Source of the DNA: Paulinella micropora
Lineage: Eukaryota > Cercozoa > Imbricatea > Euglyphida > Paulinellidae
Length of the DNA: 64,000 nt
Reading direction: 5' to 3'
Assembly: GCA_019918135.1 (NCBI GenBank)
Contig: WBZZ01002541.1
Span: 23,501-87,500, forward strand
Every line of letters begins with the position of its first letter. Position 1 is the first letter of the stretch. Under the pieces are notes generated by a model. It did no database searches. It saw nothing but the letters and a program-made list of their open reading frames with translations, and was not told where the DNA came from. Positions 7,865-18,968 of this stretch are shown in pieces. The position numbers were made by a program, and so were the translations under genes.

Positions 7865-10854
7865 ATGCAGGCACGGGCCTTGTTTTGTCTCTTGCTCTGG
7901 CTGGGGGCCGCGTTGCGCACGGCGGGCGCGCCCGGCAAGCCACCTTGGTGCGGCTGGCGCAGCGCAGCGGCCCCGCCGGGCAGCCAGGAGCGCAGGGGGA
8001 CGAGCTGGTCTTGCTAGTGGGCGCGACGTTGGCAGGGGCGTCGTTCACGCTGCCGGCCGCCGCCGCCGCGCCGCGGCCCACCACACAGGACGGGACGCGC
8101 AGGCGGCTGCAGCAGCAGCAGCCAGGGGCGGAAGCGGAGGGCGTAACGTCCTACTACTACGAGGTTGACTGGGGGGACGGCAGTCGTGGGCTGTGCCCCC
8201 AGCGCGGCGGGGCGCGCTGGAGCTGCGAGCATGAGTACGCGACGCCAGGTCAGTATCGGGTGAGCGCCAGGGGCGCCGTGCTGGGCTGGGCCCTGACGCC
8301 AGAGTGGCACGAGCGGAACGGAGACGTGACATACCTGCAGAGTGTAGAACAGTGGGGGGCAATGCGACCGGCGGTCACGGGTGGGCACCACTTCTACGGG
8401 GCCGAGCGCCTGGAGTCGCTGCCCCCGCTGGGCCTGTGGCAGGGCACGCAGGAGGTGCTGGACTGGAGGTACTCTTTCTCGCAGCTGCCCCTGCTGGTGC
8501 TGAACTTGAGCGGCCTGCGCGTGCGAGACGCCAGGGACCTCACTGGAATGATGGCCTGGTCGCCGGGCCTGAGGCCGGACGTGAGCGGCTGGGACACTTC
8601 GCGGGTGCAGAGCCTGGCGCTTGCTTTTGCCTGGTGCGGGGCGTCGTCGATCCCCGGGCTGCAGCAACTAGACACCTCGGCTCTGCTCAACGCAAGCGGG
8701 GCTTTTCGAAATGCATCGAAGCTAGAGGTGACGGGCAAGCTGACCTGGAACGTGTCGCTGCTGCGCGACGCCAGCTACATGTTTGCCGGCGTGCGCAGCT
8801 TCGACGCGGACCTCAGCAGCTGGTCGCCGGGCCCCGCCGCGCTGTTCCGGGGCTTTGTGGAGGGGGCCGCCAGCGTGCGCTCAAATCTGAGCACCCTGCT
8901 GCAGCTGGGCGGCAAACTCAGCCCCTCCCCGTCGCTCACCTCGTCAACCATCTCCTCTGCCCCGCCGCTCACCTCGTCGACCAGCTCAGTGACGGCGACG
9001 GGCTCGCCCGCCCAATCCGCCAGCTCCCCTCCGCTAGCGACGGGCTCGCTCGCCTTGTCCGCCAGCCCCTCCCTGACAATGACCGCCTCACCCAGCCTAT
9101 CCGCCAGCCCCTCCCTGACAATGACCGCCTCGCCTAGCTTGTCCGCCAGCCTTTCCCTGACAATGACCGCCTCGCCTAGCCTGTCCGCCAGCCCCTCCCT
9201 GGCGATGACCACCTCGCCTAGTTTGTCCGCCAGCCCCTCCCTGACAATGACCACCTCGCCTAGTTTGTCTGCTAGTCCCTCCCCGACGACGACGAGCTCG
9301 CCCGCCCAGTCCGCCAGCTCCCCTCCGCCAGCAACGGGCTCGCTCGCCTTGTCCGCCAGCCCCTCCCTGACAATGACCGCCTCACCCAGCCTGTCTGCCA
9401 GTCCCTCCCCGACGGCAACGAGCTCCCCCCCGCCAGCGACGGGCTCGCTCGCCTTGTCCGCCAGTCCCTCCCTGACGATGAACGCCTCACCCAGCCTGTC
9501 CGCCAGCCCCTCCCTGACAATGACCGCCTCGCCTAGCTTGTCCGCCAGCCCCTCCTTGACAATGACCGCCTCGCCTAGCTTGTCCGCCAGTCCCTCCCTG
9601 GCGATGACCACCTCGCCTAGCTTGTCCGCCAGCCCCTCCCTGACAATGACCGCCTCGCCTAGCTTGTCCGCCAGCCCCTCCTTGACAATGACCGCCTCGC
9701 CTAGCTTGTCCGCCAGCCCCTCCCTGACAATGACCGCCTCGCCTAGCTTGTCCGCCAGCCCCTCCCTGGCGATGACCACCTCGCCTAGCTTGTCCGCCAG
9801 TTCCTCCCTGGCGATGACCACCTCGCCTAGCTTGTCCGCCAGTCCCTCCCTGACGACGACGGCCTCGCCTAGCTCGTCCACTAGCCCCTCCTTGACAACG
9901 ACTAGATCGCCTAGCTTGTCCGCCAGCCCCTCCCTGACGACGACGGCCTCGCCTAGCTCGTCCACCAGCCCCTCGCTGTCGGCGACTAGATCGCTCAGCC
10001 TGTCCGCCAGCCCCTCCCTGACGACGACCGCCTCGCCTAGCTCGTCCACCAGCCCCTCGCTGTCGGCGACTAGATCGCTCAGTCTGTCGGCGACTAGATC
10101 GCTCAGTCTGTCGGCGACCGCCTCGCCTAGCTCGTCCGCCAGCCCCTCGCTGTCGGCGACTAGATCGCCTAGCTTGTCCGCCAGTCCCTCCTTGACAACG
10201 ACTAGCTCGCCCAGCTTGTCTGCCAGCACGTCTATGTCGCCGTCGCAAACACGCTCGAGAAGCTGTGTACCTGCCAAGATTTTTGCAATGACGTCTGGCT
10301 CAGCAGGGCCCTGGACTCTAACTGCGTCCAGAGCAGCGTCTGCCTGGGCTGCAATGGATAGCTCAGTAACGAGTTGGTGGGAGACAAGTATGTATTCTGT
10401 GTATGGCCCAGGCTCCACCACGGGCTTGGCAGTCACGTGCCCAGCCACCTCGAGCGCACCACTCACTGCTTACGCTGCTCTGAGCGCGCTCGGCGAGTAT
10501 CTACAACTGACTTCAAGCTCTCCCGCAGCCACGGTCCAGAGTATCAATGTGTGTGCCTTCAAAGACCCCACCTGGACCACTGTCTGGGCGGGACCTGCCG
10601 AAGTGTGGCTGGTGGGCTCCCAGGACGGAGCCAGCTGGGTTCAGATCCAGAAGTGGAGTAGCATCACCTACGCGGCTGCTGGCGCGTGCACGGTTCTGAC
10701 CCCGCCCGCCCATGTTGCGTACAAGAGTTTCAGGTTCATTATTTCCAGCATGTACACCAAGATGGACTCGGGCTCGGGATGTGCATCTACGAGTAAATCT
10801 GCATGGGCAGGTGAAGTCCAGCCTACTCTGAACCAGGCAGCTTATTGCCCCTGA
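7865..10854 (+). pseudogene. Secreted PKD/DUF285 protein with Ser-Pro-Thr stalk and discoidin-like C-terminus (one frameshift)
   Basis: The ATG at 7865 encodes a classical signal peptide (MQARALFCLLLWLGAALRTA). Between about 7925 and 7990 the frame must shift to frame 1, then stays open to 10854. The order is: PKD-like strand region (YYYEVDWGDGS, CEHEYATPGQYRV, 8150-8290); DUF285/BspA-like repeats (RDASYMFAGV..., about 8480-8900); a mucin-like stalk of some 100 near-repeats of Ser-Pro-Ser-Leu-Thr-type units (about 8930-10250); and a C-terminal beta-domain with EVWLVGSQDGASWVQIQKWS and KSFRFIIS, resembling F5/8 C (discoidin) modules. This suggests an extracellular or virion-surface adhesin with a rod-like stalk. 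No membrane anchor is visible. A sister protein is encoded at 37,872-38,790. Confidence 0.7.
8930..10250 (+). repeat. Coding tandem repeat (Ser/Pro/Thr stalk)
   Basis: The DNA repeats units such as TCGCCTAGCTTGTCCGCCAG and CCCTCCCTGACAATGACCGC, about 36-72 bp per higher-order unit, all in frame. Blocks are locally homogenised: units with CTGACAATGACC dominate the first two thirds, GTCGGCGACTAGATCGC the last third. Length variation between isolates is to be expected. Confidence 0.9.
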
Positions 10855-11641
10855 TTTCAATTCAATCCATTGGCTCAAAGAAATACGGAAAAGAACGGAT
10901 TGGATTGAAATCGTAGAGAGGTGCAACCCCTCCAGAGACCGGCCGGCAGCTGGAGAGGGAGAAAGGGCAGCTGGTTCTGGAGCTGCATCGCGGGCACCAG
11001 CGCCGCGGTCAGCGCGCTTGCAAACAGGCCGAGGCGACAACCGAGGGGGAGGGGAAAACGGGGGGAGGGAAAGATGTGAAAACATATGGAAGGAGAGCTG
11101 GGAAGGGGGGGGGGCGCCCACCCCTCCCTCCCGTTTTCCCCCTCTCCACGTTTCCCCCCTCCCCCCATTTTTCCCCTCTCCCCGTTTTTCCCCTCCCCCG
11201 TTTTTCTCCCTCCCCCCGTTTTTCTCCCTCTCCCCGTTTTTCCCCCTCTCCCCGTTTTTCTCCCTCCCCTGTTTTCCCCCTCCCCCCCCTCCTCTCTCCC
11301 TTTCTCTCTTCTTTCTTGCATGGAATTGGTCGCCAACGGGAATGGGGTTCGTATTTGCCGGTGTAAAAGAAAAAATTCTTGCAGAGACCGGCAGGCAGCT
11401 GGAAGAGGGAGAAAGGGCCGCACGCGGCCCGGGGGGCATGCCCCCCACCCCGCTTGCGCGGGGTGGAAAGGCATAAAGGGGGAGGCGCGGGGGGGGGGGG
11501 GGGGGGGGGGGTTCGGGGGGCCTCGCCCCCCCGCGGGCGCGCTTCGCCGGTGTAAAAATTTGTTTTAATTAAAAATCAAAGAAACCTTACGCTTGACACT
11601 GAAAACTAGAAGAGGGGGGCGGATTGGCTTGTAGAAAAAAC
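10855..11641. repeat. Repeat spacer between the stalk protein and the next gene
   Basis: It contains R1 (10895-10975), a fragment shared with 7290-7400, C/T tracts (11100-11310), a GC cluster (11435-11540) and a TTTTAATTAAAAA motif at 11563-11575. I see no gene. Confidence 0.6.
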
Positions 11642-12181
11642 ATGCAGGAGGCCACAAACTGTAAGCGAGCCCAGAGGTTGTACGAGTTGATCGAGAAGCA
11701 TGCCAGAACCAACAACTCTTCGAGCTGCCAGCAGTTGTTACGACAGGCAAACGAAATAATAAGAAAAGGAGAAAGCAAGCAGGGCACCACCCCCCGGGTG
11801 GCGGTCGAATGGAACAATGATCGCATGCACAAATTTACAGCCGTCGTGGACTCCGTTGTCGGAGAGCTACTAGGTGCTGGTTCTGTGGTCATGTTGTATG
11901 TGATTCATTTATCGACGCAACGTTTTCTGAAAAAAATAGCAAAGGAGCGATTTCAAAAAGCACATCGGATTTGTAAAACAAGCAGGGGCCGACTAGTTGT
12001 GCTTGTGTTGAACAAAGGAGTCCAAGCAGAAAAGCTCCAGCTTGGTGATTGGCCACAGGAAAATGACGTGGCCGCCGTCGTGACTTTTCTTTACCAAGAC
12101 CAAGGAGATCAACCGTGGCTAGACAAGGAGAACGAGCATAACAAGAAGTCCTTGGAAAAGCTCAAGCGTCTTGCCCAATAA
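11642..12181 (+). CDS. Possible histone-fold protein (H2A-like core), 179 aa
   Basis: The ATG at 11642 follows a non-coding A/G-rich leader, and the TAA stop lies inside CAATAAAAC, giving an overlapping poly(A) signal. The middle of the protein reads LLGAGSVVMLYVIHLSTQRF, then about 14 residues on, RGRLVVLVLNKG. In H2A a Gly-Ala-Gly begins the long central helix and a short basic loop leads to a Leu/Val/Asn-containing third helix; the Gly-Ala-Gly, the helix length and the trailing L..L.N pattern line up with a few-residue insertion. The N-terminal 70 residues are unlike histone tails. A histone-fold assignment is tentative; it gains weight from the H4-like gene at 29,973. Alternative: an unrelated helical DNA-binding protein. 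Confidence 0.35.
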   Translation: MQEATNCKRAQRLYELIEKHARTNNSSSCQQLLRQANEIIRKGESKQGTTPRVAVEWNNDRMHKFTAVVDSVVGELLGAGSVVMLYVIHLSTQRFLKKIAKERFQKAHRICKTSRGRLVVLVLNKGVQAEKLQLGDWPQENDVAAVVTFLYQDQGDQPWLDKENEHNKKSLEKLKRLAQ

Positions 12182-12197
12182 AACAGAATTGTACTAG

Positions 12198-12518
12198 CAC
12201 GACCTAATCTGCAAGGAAAATTACCAGAGCCCAAATTGCAGCCTTGACTACACGCCCTTTATCGTGTGCAGCGAGCGCTACGACATAACCCGCAACGTGG
12301 GAATCAGCTCCTTGTTCTTTCTGGCCCTGACTTGTTGTGTGTTTGTGTCTTTGTGTCGGTATATACGTTACATACCTAAAGATAACAATTATATCCAAAA
12401 GGAAATTAACGAAGATCGGTGTTGTATCTTGGTAGTAGTTCTGGCTATTGTCACCGTGGCTCTGTTCATTTCATATTGGATCCGCTCAATACGCAAGGAC
12501 ATCTTGTACACGTGGTAA
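12198..12518 (+). pseudogene. Small two-helix membrane protein lacking a start codon
   Basis: The frame is open from 12198 to the TAA at 12518 (about 106 codons) with no ATG near the beginning. It reads a Cys-containing polar segment (CKENYQSPNCSLDYTPFIVC), then a hydrophobic helix (SSLFFLALTCCVFVSLC), a basic loop and a second helix (CCILVVVLAIVTVALFISYW). This looks like the tail of a membrane protein whose 5' end was lost, immediately after the 11,642 gene. A non-AUG start is possible but there is no evidence for one. Confidence 0.45.
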
Positions 12519-14663
12519 ATGGCAGATTGCCCACCCCGCTTGCGCGGGCTGGTTGACGCGCATCCTGTACACGGGCAAAGGCCCCCGAGCCCCCTCCATA
12601 GACCGGCAGACAGCTGGGGGATAAAGCCTCCCGAACCCCGCAATGTCGACTTTTTTTGAATAAAAAACAAATTTAAGAATTTCTTTGCTTGCGCGCTTCG
12701 CCGGTGTACAAGAAAAAAATCTTGCAGAAATATCCCTGACAAAATTTTAATGTTAGCTCTGAGAACTAGGAGAGGCGGATTGGATTGGAATCTGAGAGAG
12801 GTGAACCCTTCCAGAGACCTGCAGGCAGCTCGACGAAGGCAGGAAGGGCAGCACGCGGCACATCCCCTTCCCTTTCCCTCTCGTTACCCTCTCCTCTCGC
12901 TCTCTCTCTCTCTCTTTTTCTTACGTGGAATTTGTCGCCAAATGCGTATGTGTGCGTATTTCCCAGGGGAAAGGGGAGGGGAAAACAGGAAGAGAGGCGG
13001 GGGGGAGAGAGGGGGAGGGAAAAACAGGGAAGGAGAGGTGGGAAGGGGGGGGGGGGGCGCCCCTCCCCCCCGTTTCCCCTCCCCCCGTTTTTCCCCTCCC
13101 CCCGTTTTCCCCCTCCCCCCGTTTTCCCCCTCCCCCCGTTTTCCCCCTCCCCCCCGTTTTCCCCTCCCCCCGTTTTTCCCCTCCCCCGTTTTCCCCTCCC
13201 CCCGTTTTCCCCTCCCCCGTTTCCCCCTCCCCCGTTTTTCCCCTCTCCCTGTTTTTTCCCCTCCCCCCGTTTTTCTCCCTTCCCCCTCCTCTCCGAGAAG
13301 AGCTGAAGCATAACGGGGGGGGGGGGGCGGGACGGGAGAGGCAGGGGCGCGCTTCTCCGGTGTACAAGAAAAAATTCAATAATCACTATCCCTGAGAAAA
13401 TTTTAATGTTTGCATTAAGAACTAAGAAAAGGAGAGGAACGAAGCATGATTAGAGTGTGGCGCCAATAACTGCAACAATAGTTTTATTAATTAAAACGCA
13501 AAGAAATCTTACATCTGACACTGAAAACTGCACTAGCTGCCAGTGCCACCCCGTTGGCGCAAGCCGAATTGGTGAGAAGGTCAACTCCTCAAGATTTCAA
13601 TTCGATCCGCCCAAGCATACACGCCAAGGTCCAGCAAGAGCTTAGGAGCGGCGCGGGCCTTCAGCCCGCGCCGGGGGAGCAATGCTCCCCCCCCCCCCCC
13701 CCCCACTCCCCTGCGCCTCCCTCCGTATGCCTCTCCATCCCGCGCAAGCGGGGTGGGCGGGTTACGATTTTTTAATAAGCCTTGGCAAAGCCCCCCCGGC
13801 GCGGGCTGAAGGCCCGCGCCTGAGAGCCCCCCCCCCCCCCCCCCGCCCCCGTTTTTCCCCTTCCCTCGTTTTTTTTTCTCCCCCGTCCCCCCCCTCTCTC
13901 TCTCTTCTTTCCTGAGTGGAATTTGTCGCCGAATGTGTATGTGTGGGTAATTTCCGGGGAAAGGGAACCTTCGGCTGATCAAAAAGTTTTTTCGGGCAAC
14001 CTTCCCCTCGACAGAGGGCGGGGGCGGGGAGGGGGGGAGGGGAGGGGAAAACGGGAAGAGAGGCAGGGGGAGAGGGGAGGGGCGGGGGAAACGGGAAGAG
14101 AGGCGGGGGGGGGGGGGGAGTGTGAATTTCCCTCCCCCCCCCTCCATCCCATGTTTTCCCCTCCCCCCCCGTTTCCTTTTCTCCCTTCCGTTTTCCCCCT
14201 CCCCCCCCCCCCCCCCCCCCCGCCGCGGCCGGCGAAACGAGCCTGCACTCTTTTGTGACCCGTTTCGATACACATAGTCGCGTCTATGGCTCGCTAGTCT
14301 GCGCAAACAATATCCCTGACAAAATTTTAATGTTAGCTCTGAAAACTAGGAGAGGGACGAATTTGACTGTAATCCCGGAGAGGCCGCTGGCCTCTCCAGC
14401 CAGCAGCAGATTGGATTGAAATCTTAGAGAGGCGAACCCCTCCAGAGACCGGCCGGCAGCTGGGGGATAAAGCCTCCCGAGCCCCGCTTTAATCTTGCTT
14501 GGCTCAAAGCAATCTTACACTTGACACTGAAAACTAGGAGAGAGGCGGATTGGATTGGAATCTGAGAGAGGTGAACCCTTCCAGAGACCTGCAGGCAGCT
14601 CGACGAAGGGAGGAAGGGCAGCACGCGGCACATCTCCTTCCCTTTCCCTCTCGTTACCCTCTC

Positions 14664-14709
<46 letters not shown>

Positions 14710-16256
14710 CTTACGTGGAATTTGTCGCCAAAGGCGTATGTGTGCGTATTTCCCGGGGGAAAGGGGAGGAGAAAACAGGGAAGGAGAGGTGGGAAGGGGG
14801 GGGGGGGGCGTGCCCCTCCCCCCGTTTTCCCCCTCCCCCGTCCCCCTCTCCCTCTTCTTTCTTGCGTGGGATTCGTCGCCGAATGTGTATGTGTGCGTAA
14901 TTCCCGGGGGAAGAAAACGTTCGGCTAATCAAAAAGTTTTTTCGGACAACCTTCCCCTCGGAAGAGGGCGAGGAAAACGGGAAGAGAGGCGGGGGGGGGG
15001 GAAGTGTGAATTTCCCTCCCCCCCCCCCCCCTTCCCCCCTCCCCCCGTTCCTCCCCTCCCCCCGTTCCCCCCCTCCCCTCGTTTTCTCCCTCCCTTCCTT
15101 CTCTATGCCCCCCCCCCCCTCTCGCTCTCTCTTGCATGGAATTAGTCGCAAAATGGGCATGGGTGCGTATTTCCCGGGAAAAAAGACGTGTGCCAGAATT
15201 GTGCTCCCCCCATCAAAAAAGATTTCAAGCACCCTCCCCCCCGGCCTGGGGGGGGGGGGAGGAGGAGGGGGAGCGCCCCGCCCCTGCGGGCTTCGAAAAA
15301 AAAGCTTGTTTATTTTTGCTTTCTTTCTAAACCCACAAATTCAACCTGCTCACTTTGTGACCAGCTACAAGCATGGCCCTGCCCTTGGCTTTATTGGTCC
15401 TGTTTCCACTACAAACTCCGCCTAAGCCATCTGACTAGTGACTTCTCCAATGAGGCGGCGCGGGGGGCAAGGCCCCCTAGCCCTCCCCCCCCTTTAATCC
15501 CAGCATGCTTGTCTCCAGACCGCGCCGGGGGAGCAATGCTCCCTACCCCCACTCCCCTGCGCCTCCCTCCTTATGCCTCTCCATCCCGCGCAAGCGGGGT
15601 GGGCAAGAGGACAGTGACTTTGTACGAGCCAGGCCGTGGCTTCTCAGCGTGCCCTACGACATCCGCGCAGTGGCCATCCGGCGTTCTGCCCTTTCTCCCT
15701 TTCAGCTGCCGGCCGGTCTCTGGAGGGGTTCGCCTCTCTAAGATTTCAATACAATCCGCGCCAAGAACTGCAACAAAACTTTTTATTAATTTTGCTTGGC
15801 TCAAAGAAATCTTACACTTGACACTGAAAACTAGGAAAGATTTCAATCCGATCCATGCGTAGTTCAGGTGAGAAGGTCAACTCCTCAAGATTTCAAATGG
15901 ATCCGCCCAAGCCTACACGCCAAGGTCCAGCAAGAGCTCGCGTGTGCGTTCTCTGGTGGGTGTCATCTAAATTGTAGATCTGTTCCTGAAGGTTCTCCAT
16001 CTGGGCCTTGATTGCATCGATTCGCTCTTTGTGCCGTGTATAATAAATCGTGGCGCCGTCGCACAATTCTCCGATCGTTACTTGCAATTTGCTAGGGCTT
16101 GAAATGAACGGAGCGTTCCGGTTATTAATTGCAATGTGTATTTTCCCGGGAAAAGGGGCGTGCGTCGGTATTGTGCTCCCCCCCCCTCCTTTCAAATTTT
16201 TTTTCGAGCACGCGTGAAATTTTAATGCTAGCTCTGAGAACTGTTAACTCTGAAAA
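12519..16256. repeat. Repeat-rich block without intact genes
   Basis: It is a mosaic. 12776-12985 and 14548-14765 are near-identical direct repeats of about 210 bp. Long C/T or G/A tracts lie at 12985-13300, 13790-14220 and 14780-15120. R1 copies, GC clusters and the TTTTGCTTGGCTCAAAGAAA / CACTGAAAACTAGGAGAG repeat (14495, 15785, 16240) recur. Gene fragments: a Fanzor-like piece at 15606-15690 (plus), the block shared with 4610-4790 at 15295-15460, and a piece of the coiled-coil gene 'B' at 15950-16110 (minus). No gene in this block can be supported as functional. Confidence 0.65.
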
Positions 16257-18968
16257 CTAGGAGAGGGACGAATTGTATTGTACTCCCGGAGAGGCCGCTG
16301 GCCTCTCCAGCCTGCGGGGAGTTTCTAAAAGCCCTGGAGCCCTTCTTTGAGCCTGCGCCAGCGTCTTGTTTAGTCGAAGTACGTGTAAGTCTCTGCATAT
16401 CGAAGCTATTGTTTTTTGAATGTTTTGTCTGGTATTTTCGAATGCGATTTCCCTGCCTAAAGTAGTAGTTTTGTGGCCTGGTTGTAATTCCTCCAGTACG
16501 TGCGCGGGCTGTGCGCACTGCTCAGTAGATGGAGCATTTGTGGTTATGTCCTGGAATGCAGAAGCCAATTTGTGCGTGAATGCGTCATAAGATCTTTGGT
16601 ACTTGTCTTTGTCTAGCAATTGCTCAGATTTCTCAATGCTAGTAGTTTCTGTCGTGTTCTGGGCAAGATTGTTTCGATGTTTCTCGATCTTGAGCCGCGA
16701 CTCTTCATCCGCAGAGTGTTCTGTTCTATCATTGAAACACAGTTGCAGATGCATGTCAAGCATAGCCAGGTGCCAGCGATTCTGAAACCAGCACTGGAAA
16801 GATTTCGAGGAGGCTAGATTATTCCAAATCTGCTTATATGCTTCCTTGGCACCATGCCCTTGGAGGGACAAGTAGAAAAAGATCAAGTTGGACATGTATA
16901 CGATATCCTGGACAAGCCAGTCGAGCAGCTCGGCTGCTTTACTATTCTTAATCTTTTGCCGTCTGCTGTTGTGGACTTCGCTTGTAATTACTTCATTATT
17001 ATCATCACGCTTGCTTCCGGGCTTATGAGGACCCTGCAATTTTTGTATGGTTTGTATAAGCTTGGGGTCGTCCCAAAATGGGATGCAGATGCACCTGCTC
17101 TCGATATTGTCTAAGTATAGTGTTTGACCCTTTTCGTCAAACACTAAATGTGCGGGGCTCATGCCAGTCACCAGCAACTGCAGCTGGGCTAGCTTATCGC
17201 ATAGAGCAATAATAGCTTCAATGTTGCTTTTTGATAGTGGAGTAGCTATTGTCGATAGCGTGTGCGCTCCGGGGGTTGGTTTTACACCCAGATAGAACTT
17301 GCCTGACATTCGCGCTGTCCATGCAGGGTATGGGATATTATCTGTGTCACGGACTTTGATGTCCTGTTCGCTGTGGCAATAGTAAAGGCTTACAACTGGA
17401 GTCGCCAGTTTCTCCAGCGATAGCAGAGCTGCTATGTATGCATCTTGTACAAAGGTACAGCCTATTTGCCGAACAAGGCTTTCCGCACGCTGCATTTCAG
17501 ATGCACTGATTAAAAAACCCTTGGTTAATTGAGTCTGGATTTGGACGAGAAAATCCTTGGCGGAGGGCTTTGCATTTTCTGGGCCCGTCACCACGTGATA
17601 TACGACCTCGTCGGTGTTGGTGCACTCTTGCCTTGTGCACTTGACGAAGAAGGAACCCTCCAGCACAAGCGCCCGAACGACGTGAAGGCCTGCACGTAGA
17701 CGGCATGCAGGTGATGCAGTATTCGTCGTCGTGTCTTCAGGCCAGTTGTCACTCGGCCATTGAATTTGAATCGTCTCGATCAAATCTATGACTTCCCCTT
17801 GCTCACTGATCGTACTAGCCTGCAACCTCTTATTTTGCTTTTGGACAGGTTGTGCGGGAGGCAAGCTGAGCAGCGGATAAAAACTAGCAAAGGGCACGGA
17901 TTTTTGTAGAGCAACCGCCTGCAGGTCCAGTGCCCCCGGACGCAGATTCTGAAATTGCGATTTTCCACCAACGTACGTTTCCTTTGGATCAGCAACTAGC
18001 GCACACAAAAATTTCTCTATTGCATCAGCAGTAATGGCCTCCTCTGACCCGAAAGGTACCTTAAATTCTTTGAGGTAGTCCCGGCTGCTGTACTGAAAGG
18101 GATTTTCGTTGTATTTGACAAGTTGTAAGTATGTAGCCAGGGGCCCCGTGCCTTTTGAGTAGAGATCAGACCACTGCCAAGCGCATTCCTTAACTAGCCA
18201 CGATTTCTCGACCCGTAGCACTTCCCTAATGATATCATTTGCAATTGCTCTACAGACTTCTAGGCACATGCGTGCACCGGCACACACATACACGCGCCTG
18301 TGGAGCTCCGCGCACATGTTTATATATGCGGAAATTGCATTGGAAAACCGCGCCATTGATAGCTTGGCTGCATCGATACTTGAGAAGCTCGTGGGGACGG
18401 CGAGCTTCAAACCTCCAAAGTCAATGGATTCGCCCAGGCATACACACTCCTGCAAGTTCTCTGTTCCTTTCGGGGCGAGTACTAATGTGTTGCTCACTGC
18501 CAAGTTGCTCCATATCCAAGCCTCCTGCTTCTTGTCTTGCATTATGTTCTTCAGGCACTGTGACAACACCTGCATTACCGTGTCGTTCTTAGCCTTGTCT
18601 TGGACATTGCTAATGCTTAGTAACCAATCCAGCAAGCTGCGGCAATCTACTCCTGTGACGAGCTTGAGCTTCAAACGCAGCAGGTAGAATTCTGTTGTTT
18701 TTCCTTTATCTTGAAAGCAGTGAGAACTTTTTGGTTTCAAATCACAGGTCAAAACCTTTACCTTGGGTTTTGCAACTAGTTTTAAGCTGTTGGAGAGCTT
18801 ACAGCTGCCCGGTATAGGCGGCTCTTTATTAGGCCTGCGTTCGACGCAAAAGAGAATTTGGCGCTGTGTCTGGAAGCGTTCAGCAGTTATCCAAACATTT
18901 GGCGCCAGCCACTTGGCCTTCTGTACAAGGTCCGCAAACCGGACCTTGCAGTGCATACACTTACTCAT
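16257..18968 (-). CDS. Large protein with degenerate kinase-like segment, 903 aa
   Basis: An intact frame runs from the ATG at 18968, which begins MSKCMHCKVRFADLVQKAKW (a CxxC near the start). Around residues 630-665 there is a sequence laid out like a protein-kinase catalytic loop and activation segment, TGMSPAHLVFDEKGQTLYLD, but the HRD Asp and the DFG motif are not intact, so it would be a pseudokinase if related at all. The rest is helical and Cys-containing without a recognised domain. The last 30 or so codons (ERPAASPG...) run into a repeat also present at 14360-14400, so the original C-terminus has probably been replaced. A copy of its first 40 codons lies at 24,270-24,360. Function unknown. 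Confidence 0.6.
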   Translation of the reverse strand: MSKCMHCKVRFADLVQKAKWLAPNVWITAERFQTQRQILFCVERRPNKEPPIPGSCKLSNSLKLVAKPKVKVLTCDLKPKSSHCFQDKGKTTEFYLLRLKLKLVTGVDCRSLLDWLLSISNVQDKAKNDTVMQVLSQCLKNIMQDKKQEAWIWSNLAVSNTLVLAPKGTENLQECVCLGESIDFGGLKLAVPTSFSSIDAAKLSMARFSNAISAYINMCAELHRRVYVCAGARMCLEVCRAIANDIIREVLRVEKSWLVKECAWQWSDLYSKGTGPLATYLQLVKYNENPFQYSSRDYLKEFKVPFGSEEAITADAIEKFLCALVADPKETYVGGKSQFQNLRPGALDLQAVALQKSVPFASFYPLLSLPPAQPVQKQNKRLQASTISEQGEVIDLIETIQIQWPSDNWPEDTTTNTASPACRLRAGLHVVRALVLEGSFFVKCTRQECTNTDEVVYHVVTGPENAKPSAKDFLVQIQTQLTKGFLISASEMQRAESLVRQIGCTFVQDAYIAALLSLEKLATPVVSLYYCHSEQDIKVRDTDNIPYPAWTARMSGKFYLGVKPTPGAHTLSTIATPLSKSNIEAIIALCDKLAQLQLLVTGMSPAHLVFDEKGQTLYLDNIESRCICIPFWDDPKLIQTIQKLQGPHKPGSKRDDNNEVITSEVHNSRRQKIKNSKAAELLDWLVQDIVYMSNLIFFYLSLQGHGAKEAYKQIWNNLASSKSFQCWFQNRWHLAMLDMHLQLCFNDRTEHSADEESRLKIEKHRNNLAQNTTETTSIEKSEQLLDKDKYQRSYDAFTHKLASAFQDITTNAPSTEQCAQPAHVLEELQPGHKTTTLGREIAFENTRQNIQKTIASICRDLHVLRLNKTLAQAQRRAPGLLETPRRLERPAASPGVQYNSSLS

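Noticed and set aside
8775-10466. A 563-codon minus-strand frame opposite the stalk protein
   Set aside because: It mirrors the in-frame Ser/Pro/Thr repeat, has no domain, and the plus strand carries signal peptide and recognisable domains.
15850-15945. Minus-strand LLLDLGV in the dispersed repeat as a RuvC-I motif of the Fanzor-like gene
   Set aside because: The flanking residues do not fit TnpB, the frame is closed nearby and the sequence occurs as part of a repeat not adjacent to Fanzor pieces.
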